This document shows positions 16,056-26,080 of a DNA stretch of 64,000 nucleotides, one piece after another; the first letter of the stretch is position 1; each line of letters begins with the position of its first letter. The translations under genes and the position numbers were made by a program. The notes under the pieces were generated by a model that worked only from the letters and a program-made list of their open reading frames with translations, was not told the DNA's origin and searched no databases. Location: the NCBI GenBank assembly GCA_963850345.1, contig CAWKKW010000002.1:682001-746000 (forward strand), written 5' to 3'. The stretch comes from CAWKKW01 sp963850345 (GTDB lineage: Bacteria > Acidobacteriota > Terriglobia > Terriglobales > Acidobacteriaceae).

Positions 16056-16550
16056 GATTAACCTTCCCAGTCTCCGCATCGAACACCTTCCATTCCATGC
16101 AGCAAAATCGAAGGCCCCGGCGGTAATGCCGAGGCCTTTCGTCCCGCTCGAACCCAACCTTCAACTTACGCTTGAAGCATGTTCAAGAAGTTGCCGATTT
16201 TAAACGGGCTCCGGGAAACACAATCTCCAGATTTGGGCATCGCACAACGCGGTAAGTTGGTTCGCCCACCAGTCAGTTTCTGCTCGCCAACTAGTGAGAT
16301 CTTTGAGGCGGATTGCGAGTTGCCCCTTCTTGCTGCCTTGGTTTTGATGAGTCTGCCACCGCCGATGCCCGCAAATGTGGCTCGACTCGGGACTCGCCGG
16401 TGCCAGCGCCGCGCAGAACCCATAAACGAGCAGAACTCCGCAGTTGACCTCTACAGCAGGTTCAAACGCGAACTGCTGTTAGAAGTTGCGGTCGCCGCAT
16501 GCGCGGTTCGCACAACGCTCCGGAGCTATACAGAAAGCGCCGACGCCGCG
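16056..16550. other. Intergenic region between convergent doxX and E1 genes
   Basis: About 495 bases with one terminator (16111-16139). A frame on the plus strand (16179-17426) and one on the minus strand (16166-16423) are open, but the first runs antisense through the E1 gene and neither has a domain or ribosome binding site. I see no other structure. Confidence 0.5.
16111..16139 (+). terminator. Terminator after doxX
   Basis: A 10-bp interrupted stem: AAGGCC (16111-16116) with GGCCTT (16133-16138) and CGGC (16118-16121) with GCCG (16128-16131), one C-A mismatch, 6-nt loop. The U-run is short (TTT). It could also stop transcription arriving from the opposite strand, where CGATTTT follows the stem. 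Confidence 0.6.
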
Positions 16551-18720
16551 CTAGTATCTCTTCAAAGCCGAGATTGCCTGGAACAGATCTTCGGGCTGCG
16601 GGAGAATCGCATCCTCGAGAAGCGGCTGATACGCCACAAACGTATCCATCGCTGCGACACGTTTCACCGGCGCATCCAGATCGTCGAAGAGTTCTTCAGC
16701 GATACGGGCTGCGATCTCCGCGCCGTAGCCCCAGCTCAACATGTCCTCATGAGCGATGATGACGCGGCTGGTCTTCTTCACCGACGTTGCAATCGCCTCC
16801 CAATCGTAGGGGGCAAGCGTTCTCAGGTCGAGAACTTCGGTTTCGATTCCCAATTCGCGCTTCGCCCGTTGCGCCGCCTGCAACGCCCGCGGCACAACCG
16901 CGCCGTAGGTCACAACCGTGACATCGGTTCCAGGGCGCACGATGCTGGCCTTGCCAAACGGAATCATGAAGTCCGGACCCGGATACACGGCCCGCCCAAA
17001 CGTCTCGCGATAGAGCCGCTTGTGTTCCAGAAACAGCACCGGATCATCGCACCGGATCGCCGTCCGCAACAGGCCGTTGGCATCGAGAGCATTGGAAGGA
17101 AACACCACCCGCATGCCGGGAGTGTGGGTGAAGATGCTTTCACCCGATTGAGAATGGTAGACCGATCCGCCGGTGAGATAGCCGCCGATGGCCACGCGAA
17201 TCACGAGCGGCGACGCGTAGGTTCCATTGGAACGCCAGCGCATCAGGCTGACCTCGTTGCGAATCTGGTGGACGGCAGGCCAGATGTAATCAAAGAACTG
17301 CACCTCAACTACCGGCTTCATGCCGCGCACCGCGTAACCCACGGCGCGTCCGACAATGTTCGCCTCGGCCAGCGGCGAGTTGAAGACGCGATCCGAGCCG
17401 AACTCCGTCTGCAGGCCGGCAGTTAATTTGAAGACGCCGCCCTTCCCTTTTACGCGACCTTCGGCCAGGTTTTCTTCGCGGCTGCAGTCGGCTACATCCT
17501 CGCCAAAAACAACAATGCGCGGATCTCGCCGCAGTTCATCGCGCAGGCAGATGTTGATCAGGTCCGCCATCGTGCGCTCCTGCGTGTCCGCGGTGCGCAC
17601 CGGTTCCGATTGAAACGTGGGGCCGGTCGCGTCCAGGTCCTCGGAGTAGACGTGTTTCAAAATTGAATTCACCAGCGGAAGGGGCGCATGCAACGCACGC
17701 TCGGCCGCCAAACGTACCTCTTCATCAACGCGCTTTTCCAGTCGCGTAATGCCTTCTTCGTCGAGAATGCCTTCCCGCAACAGACGCATTTGCAGCTTGG
17801 GTAAAGGATCACGCAGCGCATCGCTCTCGCGTTCTGACTCGGGGCGATAGAGACGATCGTCGTCCGACAGAGAGTGCGAATACGGCCGGATGACATGCCC
17901 ATGCACGAAGGCAGGCCCGTGACCTGCGCGGCAGTACGCAACCGCCTCCTGAAAGACGTCGTAGCAGGCCACTGCATCCGTCCCGTCTACTTCCGCGAAG
18001 AAGAAGTTCGGGAAATTGGCCACCAGGCGCGAGATATTGCCGCCCGGAGTGTTCGCCTCGACCGGCACCGAAATGGCATAGCCGTTGTCTTCGACCACAA
18101 ACAAAACGGGCAGCTTCTGGTTCGAGGCAGTGTTCAATGCTTCCCAGAATTCGCCTTGGCTGGTCGAGCCTTCACCGAGCGAGACGTAGACTACCTCGTC
18201 CCCGTGGAAGGTCACGTCCTTATAAGCGCGGTAATCGCCATCGGCCTTCTGAGCCGCTTCGGGGCGGCGAGAGAAGTAGCGGCCAGCCTCAGCACAACCA
18301 ACCGCGTGCAGGCACTGGGTGGTGGTTGCCGAAGACTGGGAGACGATATGCAGCGTTGGGCTGCTCCAATGCGACGGCATCTGCCGTCCCCCGCTGGCCA
18401 CATCGGAGGCCGCTCCAACGCCTTGCAGAAACTGCTCTTCCGGGGTGTTCCCCAGCGTCAGGCACAGTGCGCGATCGCGATAGTACGGGAAAAACCAGTC
18501 GTAGCCCGGCTTCATCGCCATACCCGCCGCCACCAGCAGGCTCTCGTGGCCTGCACCAGAGATTTGGAAGTAGATCTTTTGCTGCCGCTTGAGCATGATC
18601 TCGCGGTCGTCCACGCGCCGCGACAGGTACATCAAGCGGTACATCTCAATCATCTGGGCCGGTTCGAGACTCGACTTGGCTTCTTTCCGTTCGGCATTGA
18701 GCGCTGTTGAGCGGGCCATG
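16551..18720 (-). CDS. Fused alpha-beta E1 of a branched-chain-type 2-oxoacid dehydrogenase
   Basis: A 723-residue thiamine-diphosphate enzyme. The N-terminal half is E1 alpha, with the ThDP/Mg motif GEGSTSQGEFWEALN followed by VVEDNGYAIS. The C-terminal half is E1 beta (GEDVADCSREENL, FNSPLAEANIVGRAVGYAVRG, THTPGMRVVFPSNA). It decarboxylates branched-chain 2-oxoacids and acylates the lipoyl E2. The frame is open to 19199, but the ATG at 18720 has GAGGAG just upstream and begins the family domain. No E2 or E3 gene is in the window, so it stands alone. Confidence 0.85.
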
Positions 18721-19076
18721 CGATCTCCTCGTTCAAGAATACCCGTCCCTCCGAAGGGGACAGAAGATTGTATCGCCTCCCTACCCCGTTGCGCTTGCCG
18801 GCGGTCACCGGGGGACGGCTCCCTTCCGGCGCACATCGGTGATAGGCCCAGCCGCCGCGCTGCGCTGCTCCTGGTGCACGATCTCCCGGCGCTCGTATCA
18901 GGATTCGTATCGATCTGCTGCCGCCGTACGGCTGGCTGTGCTAGCCTCAATTCGAGCGCGAAGGGCGCTTCCGGTCCGCGGGAAGGACAGAAGTCCACCT
19001 GGTCGTCCCATCTCGTGTTGCGAACTGACTTTCTGCCCCTGAGATGCGGACGTGGGCATACGAAAGGAAGTTCGTC
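18721..19076. other. Divergent intergenic region, E1 / ankyrin gene
   Basis: About 356 bases between two divergent starts. It must hold both promoters. Ribosome binding sites are visible at each end (GAGGAG for E1, GAAAGGAAG for the ankyrin gene). I could not assign -35/-10 boxes with confidence, and no RNA gene is apparent. Confidence 0.4.
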
Positions 19077-20177
19077 ATGCCGGTACAGCGCCTCCCTGAG
19101 AATCCGAACCTCGACCACCTGAAGTCGCAAGCGAAAGACCTGTTGCGCGAACGAGCCGCACGGAATGCTCAGTGTGCGCAGCGGATCAGGGAATTTCACC
19201 CGCGCTTTGCCCAGGCTTCCGATGCCCAGATCTTCGCGGCCCCGCTAAGCGTTAGCGATGCTCAGCTCACCATCGCCCGCCAATACGGATTTCCGAGCTG
19301 GGTGCGGCTCAAAGCTCACATTGAGAGACCCACACAGGCCGATCGCCTGGAACTGCCGCACCACGAGAGGATCATGGATCCCGCGTTCCTGCAGGCAGTC
19401 GACCTGCTCGACGCTGGCGACACGGCGGGGCTCAAGGCACACCTCGAACACCATCCAAAGCTGGTGCGGGACCACGTCACCTTCGAAGGCGGCAACTACT
19501 TTCGAAATCCGACCTTACTGGAATTCGTCGCCGAGAACCCGGTCCGCCACGGCACTCTGCCGGAGAACATTGTTGAGGTTGCAAAGGTCATTCTCGACGC
19601 AGGCGCCGAACCGCCCTCGATTCAGGCAGCGCTGATGCTGGTGTCGACCGGCAGTGTGCCCCGCGAATGCAACCTGCAGGTTGTGCTGATCAATCTGCTG
19701 TGCGATCACGGCGCAGAGCCCGAAGCCGCGCTCCCGCCGGCGATGTTGCATGGCGAACTGGACGCGGTGAACGCCCTGCTTGCGCGCGGCGCCCGCCTGA
19801 ACTTGCCCGTGGCTGCGGCGCTCGGGCGCATGCCTGAGGTGCGGGCGCACATGGCGATTTCCAGTGCGGCGGATCGGCATCTGGCGCTCGCCCTTGGGGC
19901 CCAGTTTGGCCAGACGGAGGTCGTTCGTCTGCTGCTCGATGGAGGCGAAGACCCGAGCCGCTATAACCCACCCGGAGGACACTCTCACTGCACCCCGCTC
20001 CACCAGGCTGCATGCTTTGGGCACGAGCCGGTGGTTCGGCTACTGGTGGAACATGGCGCCGACCCGTACATCAGGGACCTACTGTGGCAAGGCACGCCCG
20101 CGGATTGGGCGCACCATGCCGGCAGAACTGAATTGGAAGTCTATCTGCGGAGGGCGGAGTCTGGAGGGCGGTCGTGA
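19077..20177 (+). CDS. Ankyrin-repeat protein
   Basis: A 366-residue cytoplasmic protein. The N-terminus (NLDHLKSQAKDLLRE) is followed by a predicted helical region. Ankyrin-like helix pairs run from about residue 95 to the end, most clearly TPLHQAACFGHEPVVRLLVEHGADPYIRD followed by TPADWAHHAGRTELEVYL. It likely mediates protein binding; the partner is unknown. The start at 19077 has GAAAGGAAG upstream; the frame opens 33 bases earlier without support. It is divergent from the E1 gene. Confidence 0.75.
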   Translation: MPVQRLPENPNLDHLKSQAKDLLRERAARNAQCAQRIREFHPRFAQASDAQIFAAPLSVSDAQLTIARQYGFPSWVRLKAHIERPTQADRLELPHHERIMDPAFLQAVDLLDAGDTAGLKAHLEHHPKLVRDHVTFEGGNYFRNPTLLEFVAENPVRHGTLPENIVEVAKVILDAGAEPPSIQAALMLVSTGSVPRECNLQVVLINLLCDHGAEPEAALPPAMLHGELDAVNALLARGARLNLPVAAALGRMPEVRAHMAISSAADRHLALALGAQFGQTEVVRLLLDGGEDPSRYNPPGGHSHCTPLHQAACFGHEPVVRLLVEHGADPYIRDLLWQGTPADWAHHAGRTELEVYLRRAESGGRS

Positions 20178-20203
20178 AGCAGGAATCCCCTCGATCGTGA
20201 AGC

Positions 20204-20602
20204 TCACTCGGCCTTCATCTTTTCTTTCACACCCTTGGCCAGCTTCTCGATCTCTTCTGCCCTCTTTACCACCGAGGCGGACAGGGTATTCTTGTCGCTC
20301 TTGCCCACCTCGTCTTTCAACTGCTGGGCGAGTTGCAACAGCTTGTCGGTGTCATCCACGATCTGCTTTTGGCGCCGCTCGTTGCGCTGTTTCTCGGCCT
20401 TAATGGCAGCTCGGCGGATCATAGGGCTGTTCTCGCTGTCGTCCTCGCCGCCGATGGATATCCTGCCCTGCCCGGGAGCCGGCGAGGGCTGGGTGGACGG
20501 CGGGGCCTGGCCTAGTTGCGCAGACGTGGTCTCGATGCCGCAGCAGAGAATCAGCGCTCCTCCCAGACACCACGAGAACAACTTGCGCTCCACGCTCCGC
20601 AT
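20204..20602 (-). CDS. Secreted coiled-coil small protein, unknown function
   Basis: A 132-residue protein with a signal peptide (residues 1-28, LGGALILCCGIETTSAQ), a Pro/Ser-rich linker (about 31-48), and a charged helical C-terminal region (about 62-132; EKQRNERRQKQIVDDTDKLL and VKRAEEIEKLAKGVKEK) that reads as a coiled coil. Probably periplasmic. I chose the Met at 20602 because it places the signal peptide at the N-terminus; longer starts (20626, 20632, 20725) would add non-signal residues or overlap the divergent MscS gene. No family recognised. Confidence 0.6.
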   Translation of the reverse strand: MRSVERKLFSWCLGGALILCCGIETTSAQLGQAPPSTQPSPAPGQGRISIGGEDDSENSPMIRRAAIKAEKQRNERRQKQIVDDTDKLLQLAQQLKDEVGKSDKNTLSASVVKRAEEIEKLAKGVKEKMKAE

Positions 20603-20648
20603 CGGTCCATTATAGAAACATGGCATCTTCATCCCCAGGAAAGACCTC

Positions 20649-21659
20649 TTGCCGATGCATCTGACCGCGCTCGCCCTCGTCAGTGTCCGCCAATTTTTCG
20701 ATTCTCTGGACGCCAAGTGGCTCAACGATCTTCAGGATTTCATCCACAGCATTTTGCCGCACCTGATCGTCACGGCGATCGGCGCCTGGCTGCTGGTGCG
20801 TGCCTTGAACCTGGTCACCAAGCACATGGTCCGCATCGCGGAGCGACACGCGGCGGGCACCCTCAAGCTGGCACAAACCCGGACGGTGGCCTCGGTACTG
20901 CGCGCGACCGGAATCGGCGTCATTATCTTCCTGGCCTCCCTTGAAATCCTGCCGCTCCTGGGATTTAAGCTCGAGCCGCTGCTGGCAAGCGCCGGCGTAG
21001 TGGGTGTGGCGCTCGGCCTGGCTGCGCAGACCATTGTGAAGGATTGCCTGAACGGCATCCTCATCCTCATCGAAGACCAGTACAACGTCGGCGATGTAGT
21101 GCGGATCGCCGGGCTCACCGGCACCGTGGAGACCATGTCGCTGCGCAAAACGCAGGTTCGCGATGGAGACGGCACCCTGTACATCGTGCCCAATTCGCAG
21201 ATCACGACGGTGGCCAATCTCACCCGCGACTACTCCGTTGCCACCATCAACATCGCGGTCGACTTCTCCGCCGATCCCGACAAGGTCATGGGTATCTTGA
21301 AAGACGCGGCCTTGAGCGTCCGCAATGATCCTGCCTACGAAAGCGTCTACCTGGACACGCCGGAGAAGAATCCCTCGCTGCTGGGTGTCGATGCAATCAA
21401 GGGATCGCAGGTGATCTATCCGGTGCAGCTGAAGACCAAGGCCAATCAGCAATGGGCTCCGATGCGCGAAACGCAACGGCGCATCCGCATGGCTCTCGAG
21501 AAGAACGGCATTCTGCCCGGCGATTCCTACCGCGTCTTCAATTACTCGGGATCTACCAACCCGGCTGGCCAGCGAACCCAAGGATCAGATGCAAAACTAC
21601 CCGATCCAACCACGGCCAAGCCCAACCAGACCAACCCGCTCACCGGCGAAATGTCTTAG
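20649..21659 (+). CDS. MscS-family mechanosensitive channel
   Basis: A 336-residue small-conductance channel with three membrane helices (about residues 35-60, 75-100, 105-125). The pore-lining helix is Gly/Ala-rich (LLASAGVVGVALGLAAQTIVKD), then the cytosolic beta domain (YNVGDVVRIAGLTGTVETMSLRKTQVRDGDGTL, PNSQI). It releases solutes on hypo-osmotic shock. Either TTG 20649 (AGGAAAG seven to eight bases upstream) or ATG 20655 is the start. The C-terminus is polar and Pro/Thr-rich. It is divergent from the coiled-coil protein gene. Confidence 0.9.
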   Translation: MPMHLTALALVSVRQFFDSLDAKWLNDLQDFIHSILPHLIVTAIGAWLLVRALNLVTKHMVRIAERHAAGTLKLAQTRTVASVLRATGIGVIIFLASLEILPLLGFKLEPLLASAGVVGVALGLAAQTIVKDCLNGILILIEDQYNVGDVVRIAGLTGTVETMSLRKTQVRDGDGTLYIVPNSQITTVANLTRDYSVATINIAVDFSADPDKVMGILKDAALSVRNDPAYESVYLDTPEKNPSLLGVDAIKGSQVIYPVQLKTKANQQWAPMRETQRRIRMALEKNGILPGDSYRVFNYSGSTNPAGQRTQGSDAKLPDPTTAKPNQTNPLTGEMS

Positions 21660-21675
21660 ACCGCTGCGCTATGGT

Positions 21676-23796
21676 TTAGCCGTTGGCGCCGAGTCCCTCC
21701 AGCAATTTTTCCGGACTAGTCGTCGGCGGCAGGCAGGTATTTCCTTTGCAGACGATGGCGAACTCAAGGGTGCTGCCTCGCTGAATCTCGGGTAGATGCG
21801 GAAGCGTCTCGGCCAACGCGGGTGGTAATTCGCCGGCCTTGATCTGTTCCCGCGTGAGACGAATGACGCTTTTGTTCACCGCATACCCGGCAGTCGCGAG
21901 AGCTTCAAGCCGTCTCGCGTCCGCTCCGTCTCCCACGATGACCACCTGGATCGGATCGAGCATCAGCCGTTCCAGTGCAAGCCCGTAGGTTCCGGCGTAG
22001 AGCCCGAAGTGTTCCACCACGCCCGCGAAGCTCTCCAGCGTGTCTTCCGCGCGGTCGCGCAGGTCCGCTTGTCCGGTCAGATCCGCAAGCCTCACCAACA
22101 AGGCCGCGGCCGCCGGATTGCCCGCGGGAGTGGGAGAATCCTGAAGCGGTTTTCGCCGCGCAGACAACGCCCCGATCGGCTTATCGCCCAACTCCGAATC
22201 GAAGAACCCGCCGCCCGTCGCGTCGTAAAAGCGATCCACGATGGCATGGCCCAGATCGAGCCCGGCCTGGAAGTACCGCAACAGACCCGTCGCCTCCCAG
22301 GCATCAAGGCAGGCGTCCGCGAGGAAGGCGTAGTCATCGAGCACGCCCGGAATCCGCTGCCTGGGCGTCTGTCCATCAGGATAAGCAATCACGTGCAGCA
22401 GTCCCGCGCTGGCCGACCAGCCTTCCCTCAGAATCCGGTCCAGCGTCTTCAACGCGAAGGCCATCGGCGCATCCAGATTGAGCACGCGAGCCGCGGCCAG
22501 ATAAGCGGAAACGGCGAGACCGTTCCATCCGGTGTAAATGGTCCTGTCGATGAATGGCGTGGGACGCCGCAAACGCGCAGCGTACAGCTTCGCCTTCGCC
22601 GCAGCGATCAACTCCTGCACCTTATCGACCGGCAGGCGTGCCCGCGTGGCCACCTCTTCGACGGAATACTTTACATGCAGCACGTTTTTCATCGGATTGT
22701 GGTGCATGTCCCCGACTTCGCCGATGTCGAAGTATGGTCCAGCCACGCCCATCTCCTCCGGCGTGAGCACTTCGGCGGCCTCTGTGCGCGTCCAGGTGAA
22801 ATAGTCACCATCGTCGTCGAGTGAAACATCGGCATCCTGCGAAGCGTAGAACCCGCCCGCCTCGCGATCGGAGAGCCACTCGTCCATCCAGCGAATAATG
22901 TCCTTGGCGACGCGAGCGAACTGCGGATCGACCAGCGTCTGAAAGGCGTGGGTGTAATTTTTGAGCAGTCCCGCATTGTCGTAGAGCATCTTTTCAAAAT
23001 GCGGAACCACCCAGCGCTCGTCCACGGAGTAACGATGAAACCCGCCTGCCAACTGGTCGTAAACACCGCCGAGCGCCATCTTCTCAAGCGTGACGGCGGC
23101 CGCTCGTCGCGCGCCTTCATTGCTGGTGCGCGCAGATACATCCAGCAGCAGATCCAGTGCCGGGGGATGAGGAAACTTGGGCTGCGATCCAAATCCGCCA
23201 TGCCGGGGATCGAATTGACCGACGGCATGTTCCACCAGTTTGTCCACCAATCCTAGGTTCAGTGAGCCCGAGCGGCCAGCGAAGGCCTCGCCATGTTCGA
23301 TCGCCGCAATCACGCTGCCGGCGGACTCCAGCGCTTCCTCGCGCCTGGTCTTCCACACCTCGGCCATGGTGAGCAGAACGCGCTCAAACCCCGGCCGCCC
23401 GTACCGATCGTCGCGCGGAAAATATGTGCCTCCGAAGTAGGGCCTTCCATCGGGCGTGAGAATGGCGGTGAGTGGCCAGCCGCCTTGTCCGCTCATCGAC
23501 TGCACCGCTGCCTGGTAGCGGCTGTCTACATCCGGGCGCTCGTCACGATCAACCTTGATGGCGATGAAGTGTTCATTGATCACCTCGGCCATGGCGGGAT
23601 CTTCATAAGATTCGCGGTCCATGACGTGGCACCAATGGCACCACACCGCGCCGATATCGAGCAGGACCGGCTTGTCTTCTTTCGCCGCGAGCGCGAAGGC
23701 CTCCTCGCCCCATTCGTGCCAATGAATGGGCTGATTTCCGGCGGAGCGGAGATACGACGAAGCTGCAGACTTCAGGGAGTTCTCATTGTTACTCAT
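21676..23796 (-). CDS. Thioredoxin-domain and glycosidase-like protein (YyaL/SSP411 family)
   Basis: A 706-residue protein of the YyaL/spermatogenesis-associated-20 family. Residues about 10-170 form a DUF255 thioredoxin fold with a CxxC (Cys53, Cys56 in VWCHWCHVM). The rest is an (alpha/alpha)6-barrel like N-acylglucosamine epimerases. The role is unclear (redox or carbohydrate related). Full length for the family. No signal peptide, so cytoplasmic. It is convergent with the mscS gene (16-base gap). Confidence 0.85.
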   Translation of the reverse strand: MSNNENSLKSAASSYLRSAGNQPIHWHEWGEEAFALAAKEDKPVLLDIGAVWCHWCHVMDRESYEDPAMAEVINEHFIAIKVDRDERPDVDSRYQAAVQSMSGQGGWPLTAILTPDGRPYFGGTYFPRDDRYGRPGFERVLLTMAEVWKTRREEALESAGSVIAAIEHGEAFAGRSGSLNLGLVDKLVEHAVGQFDPRHGGFGSQPKFPHPPALDLLLDVSARTSNEGARRAAAVTLEKMALGGVYDQLAGGFHRYSVDERWVVPHFEKMLYDNAGLLKNYTHAFQTLVDPQFARVAKDIIRWMDEWLSDREAGGFYASQDADVSLDDDGDYFTWTRTEAAEVLTPEEMGVAGPYFDIGEVGDMHHNPMKNVLHVKYSVEEVATRARLPVDKVQELIAAAKAKLYAARLRRPTPFIDRTIYTGWNGLAVSAYLAAARVLNLDAPMAFALKTLDRILREGWSASAGLLHVIAYPDGQTPRQRIPGVLDDYAFLADACLDAWEATGLLRYFQAGLDLGHAIVDRFYDATGGGFFDSELGDKPIGALSARRKPLQDSPTPAGNPAAAALLVRLADLTGQADLRDRAEDTLESFAGVVEHFGLYAGTYGLALERLMLDPIQVVIVGDGADARRLEALATAGYAVNKSVIRLTREQIKAGELPPALAETLPHLPEIQRGSTLEFAIVCKGNTCLPPTTSPEKLLEGLGANG

Positions 23797-23850
23797 TCTC
23801 TAAAGTCTACCGTCTCAGGCGGTGCGCCGTAGGTTGGCCGAGAGCGGTCG

Positions 23851-24312
23851 TCATTCGGCGGATGCACTCCGGTTTTGCAGCATTCTGAGATACAGCCACG
23901 CCGTCACCCCGGCGAACACGGTCGAGAACACGCCGTAGAGCACAAACAGCGGAGCGTCGTAGAAAGGATCCGGCTCGAACCACTTCCAGATGTGGAACTT
24001 GATCGAGGTGGTGAGAACGGCGGTCCCCAGGCTGCTGGCGATGACTCCTCGTCGATGCCGAAGCAATACGAACGGCGGAGTCCAGATCGCGATCGGGACC
24101 CCCACTCCCAGAATGGTGGTAACCGAGATCGCCAGCGTCCAGACCAGCCAGATCGTCAGGCCGATGCCGAGGGTGGCGGCCAGCAGCCGCGTATCGCCGC
24201 CGGCGTTCTGTGCGAGTTCCAAAACCTGAAAGGGCATGGTCACGGCCGCCGCAATCAGCCATCCCAGGAATCCCGAGAGGGCGACCCAGCGCAGCCGAGC
24301 ACGAAGGGTCAT
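23851..24312 (-). CDS. Four-helix membrane protein, unknown function
   Basis: A 153-residue inner-membrane protein with about four hydrophobic helices (about residues 8-30, 44-70, 88-105, 120-145) and a basic loop RHRRGVIASS. No family recognised. It starts two bases after the M20 peptidase gene stop, so the two are an operon and its function may be linked, but nothing in the sequence tells how. The stop is 54 bases before the next gene on that strand. Confidence 0.7.
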   Translation of the reverse strand: MTLRARLRWVALSGFLGWLIAAAVTMPFQVLELAQNAGGDTRLLAATLGIGLTIWLVWTLAISVTTILGVGVPIAIWTPPFVLLRHRRGVIASSLGTAVLTTSIKFHIWKWFEPDPFYDAPLFVLYGVFSTVFAGVTAWLYLRMLQNRSASAE

Positions 24313-24314
24313 CG

Positions 24315-25337
24315 TTAGCCCACCAGGCGCTGCGCGACTTGAGTGTAGAGTTCGACCGCCTCCAGCAATTCTTTCTTAGCCAGCCGTTCGTTGGGCGTGT
24401 GTGCCACGTGGATGGAACCCGGGCCCAGCAGCAGCGGTTCGCCCCAGTTGGTCAGCGCGGGAATGTCGGTTGTGAACGCGGCAACCATGGTCTCCAAACC
24501 CTCGATCTGGCGCATGCGGATAAACGGAATCTCGAGCGTGAAGTCGACCTCGGCCAGACCCTTCGCAGCGGCAATGATCGCCTTCCGGGTCTCTTCCGAT
24601 GGGCCGACCAGCCGCACCAGGATCTGTGCCTCGGCATGATCCGCGATCACGTTAGGCGCGCGACCGCCTTCGATGAGGCCGATGTTCAATGTGCTTGGGC
24701 CCACGTCTTCGGTTGACGGCAACTCGACCTTGAGCACCCGGGCCAGCGCCTCGACCAATTTGTGAACCGCACTGTCGCCCAGTTCGGGGTAGGCCGAGTG
24801 CGCCATCTTTCCCACTGCCTGGACCGTCGCACGTAGGGCGCCCTTGGAGGCGAGGGCAAGCCGGTTATCCGTGGGTTCGCCGTTGATCAGGAAGCGGCTG
24901 CCGCGAGGCTGTTCGTTTGCGGCTTTCGCACCCGCAGAATCCCGCTCTTCGCCAACCACGAAGAGCAAGCCCGCCTTAACCCGCGTGTCGCGAAGTTGTT
25001 CCGCCGCCGCAACCTGGGCGGCAATGATTCCCTTTGCATCGCAACTGCCTCGTCCGTAGAGGAACTCGTCGTCTTCGCTGCTCTTGAAGAACGGTGGCAC
25101 CGTATCGAGATGCGTGGAAAATACCACGTCGGGAGTCTGGCCGCGCACGCCTGCGTACAGGTTGAATCGCTCGGAAGAAGCGCGGCTCTCGGAGTCCTGC
25201 GGCACCGGCATTCGCTCGACGAAGAAGCCCCGCTCTTCGAGGAACTCGGCCAGGAATGCGCCGACCGCACCCTCGTTGTAGGTGACCGACTCGATATCTA
25301 CAAGCTGGCGCGTGAGTTGGATTGGATTGAGACTCAT
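24315..25337 (-). CDS. M20-family metallopeptidase/deacylase (ArgE/DapE-like)
   Basis: A 340-residue di-zinc deacylase. Ligand motifs: STHLDTVPP (His, Asp), GRGSCDAKG (Asp bridge), VGEERDSAG (catalytic Glu then Glu ligand) and IHVAHTPNER (C-terminal His). These match acetylornithine deacetylase, succinyl-diaminopimelate desuccinylase and related aminoacylases. The substrate cannot be told from motifs alone. It is coupled to the four-helix membrane gene downstream. Divergent from the hydrolase at 25406. Confidence 0.85.
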   Translation of the reverse strand: MSLNPIQLTRQLVDIESVTYNEGAVGAFLAEFLEERGFFVERMPVPQDSESRASSERFNLYAGVRGQTPDVVFSTHLDTVPPFFKSSEDDEFLYGRGSCDAKGIIAAQVAAAEQLRDTRVKAGLLFVVGEERDSAGAKAANEQPRGSRFLINGEPTDNRLALASKGALRATVQAVGKMAHSAYPELGDSAVHKLVEALARVLKVELPSTEDVGPSTLNIGLIEGGRAPNVIADHAEAQILVRLVGPSEETRKAIIAAAKGLAEVDFTLEIPFIRMRQIEGLETMVAAFTTDIPALTNWGEPLLLGPGSIHVAHTPNERLAKKELLEAVELYTQVAQRLVG

Positions 25338-25405
25338 CGAATTTCAGCATACCTGACGATCTTCGCTGCGGCCCAAACGCGAGGCCCTAGAATAAAAGCT
25401 GCCTT

Positions 25406-26080
25406 ATGACCACAGTTCACGTTGGCTCCGCACGTTTACGCACCATTGACGACCTGGTCAGCCCAGCAGGACGCCTCGAGGCGCTTCTGAATGCGGGCCG
25501 CACCGATGCTCCCTTCTCGGTGCTCGCCTGCCATCCTCATCCGCTGGGTGGCGGCACCATGCACAACAAGGTCGTCTACCACGCCATGAAGGCCTTTCAG
25601 AGCTTCGGACTTCCCGTTCTCCGCTTCAACTTCCGGGGCACGGGCCTGAGCGAAGGCACACACGATGAAGGCCAAGGCGAACAGGAAGACGTCGACGCAG
25701 CACTCGCGTGGTTGACGCGAGAGTTTCATCTGCCCATCTTGTTTGTCGGCTTTTCGTTTGGCGCCTATGTGGGCCTGAATGTCTGCTGCTGCGACCCTCG
25801 CGTCGCAGGCCTGGTGGCGCTGGGTCTTCCGGTGCAGGCGGAAGGACGAAGCTATCGGTACGACTTTCTCTCGACCTGCCAGCGCCCAAAGCTCTTCGTG
25901 AGCGGCACGGTCGACCAGTACGGGCCGAGAGCGGAGGTGGAAGCCGCAGTGGCCCTCGTTCCGCCTCCCAGAGAACTGGTGTGGATCGACGGGGCGGATC
26001 ACTTCTTTGTGGGTAAACTGGATGCGATGCAGATGGCGATTCGAACTTGGGCTGCCACGCAATTTCCGGTTCTCGCATGA
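25406..26080 (+). CDS. Alpha/beta hydrolase (COG2945-like small esterase)
   Basis: A 224-residue hydrolase with an intact triad: nucleophile Ser in GFSFGA, Asp in GTVDQYGP and His in GADHFF. The oxyanion region HPHPLGGGTMHN matches the COG2945/dienelactone-hydrolase-like group. Cytoplasmic. Its stop (TGA 26078-26080) overlaps the start of the glycerate kinase gene (ATG 26077), so the two are translationally coupled. The substrate is unknown. Confidence 0.85.
   Translation: MTTVHVGSARLRTIDDLVSPAGRLEALLNAGRTDAPFSVLACHPHPLGGGTMHNKVVYHAMKAFQSFGLPVLRFNFRGTGLSEGTHDEGQGEQEDVDAALAWLTREFHLPILFVGFSFGAYVGLNVCCCDPRVAGLVALGLPVQAEGRSYRYDFLSTCQRPKLFVSGTVDQYGPRAEVEAAVALVPPPRELVWIDGADHFFVGKLDAMQMAIRTWAATQFPVLA

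Noticed and set aside
16166..16423. 85-residue minus-strand frame before the E1 gene end
   Set aside because: Arg/Ser-rich, no motif, and it lies in the terminator-containing gap.
16179..17426. 415-residue plus-strand open frame
   Set aside because: It runs antisense through the E1 gene, has no ribosome binding site or domain, and its Arg/His-rich composition is typical of a GC-rich shadow frame.
20610..21581. 323-residue minus-strand open frame over the MscS gene
   Set aside because: Antisense to a conserved channel gene, no family resemblance.
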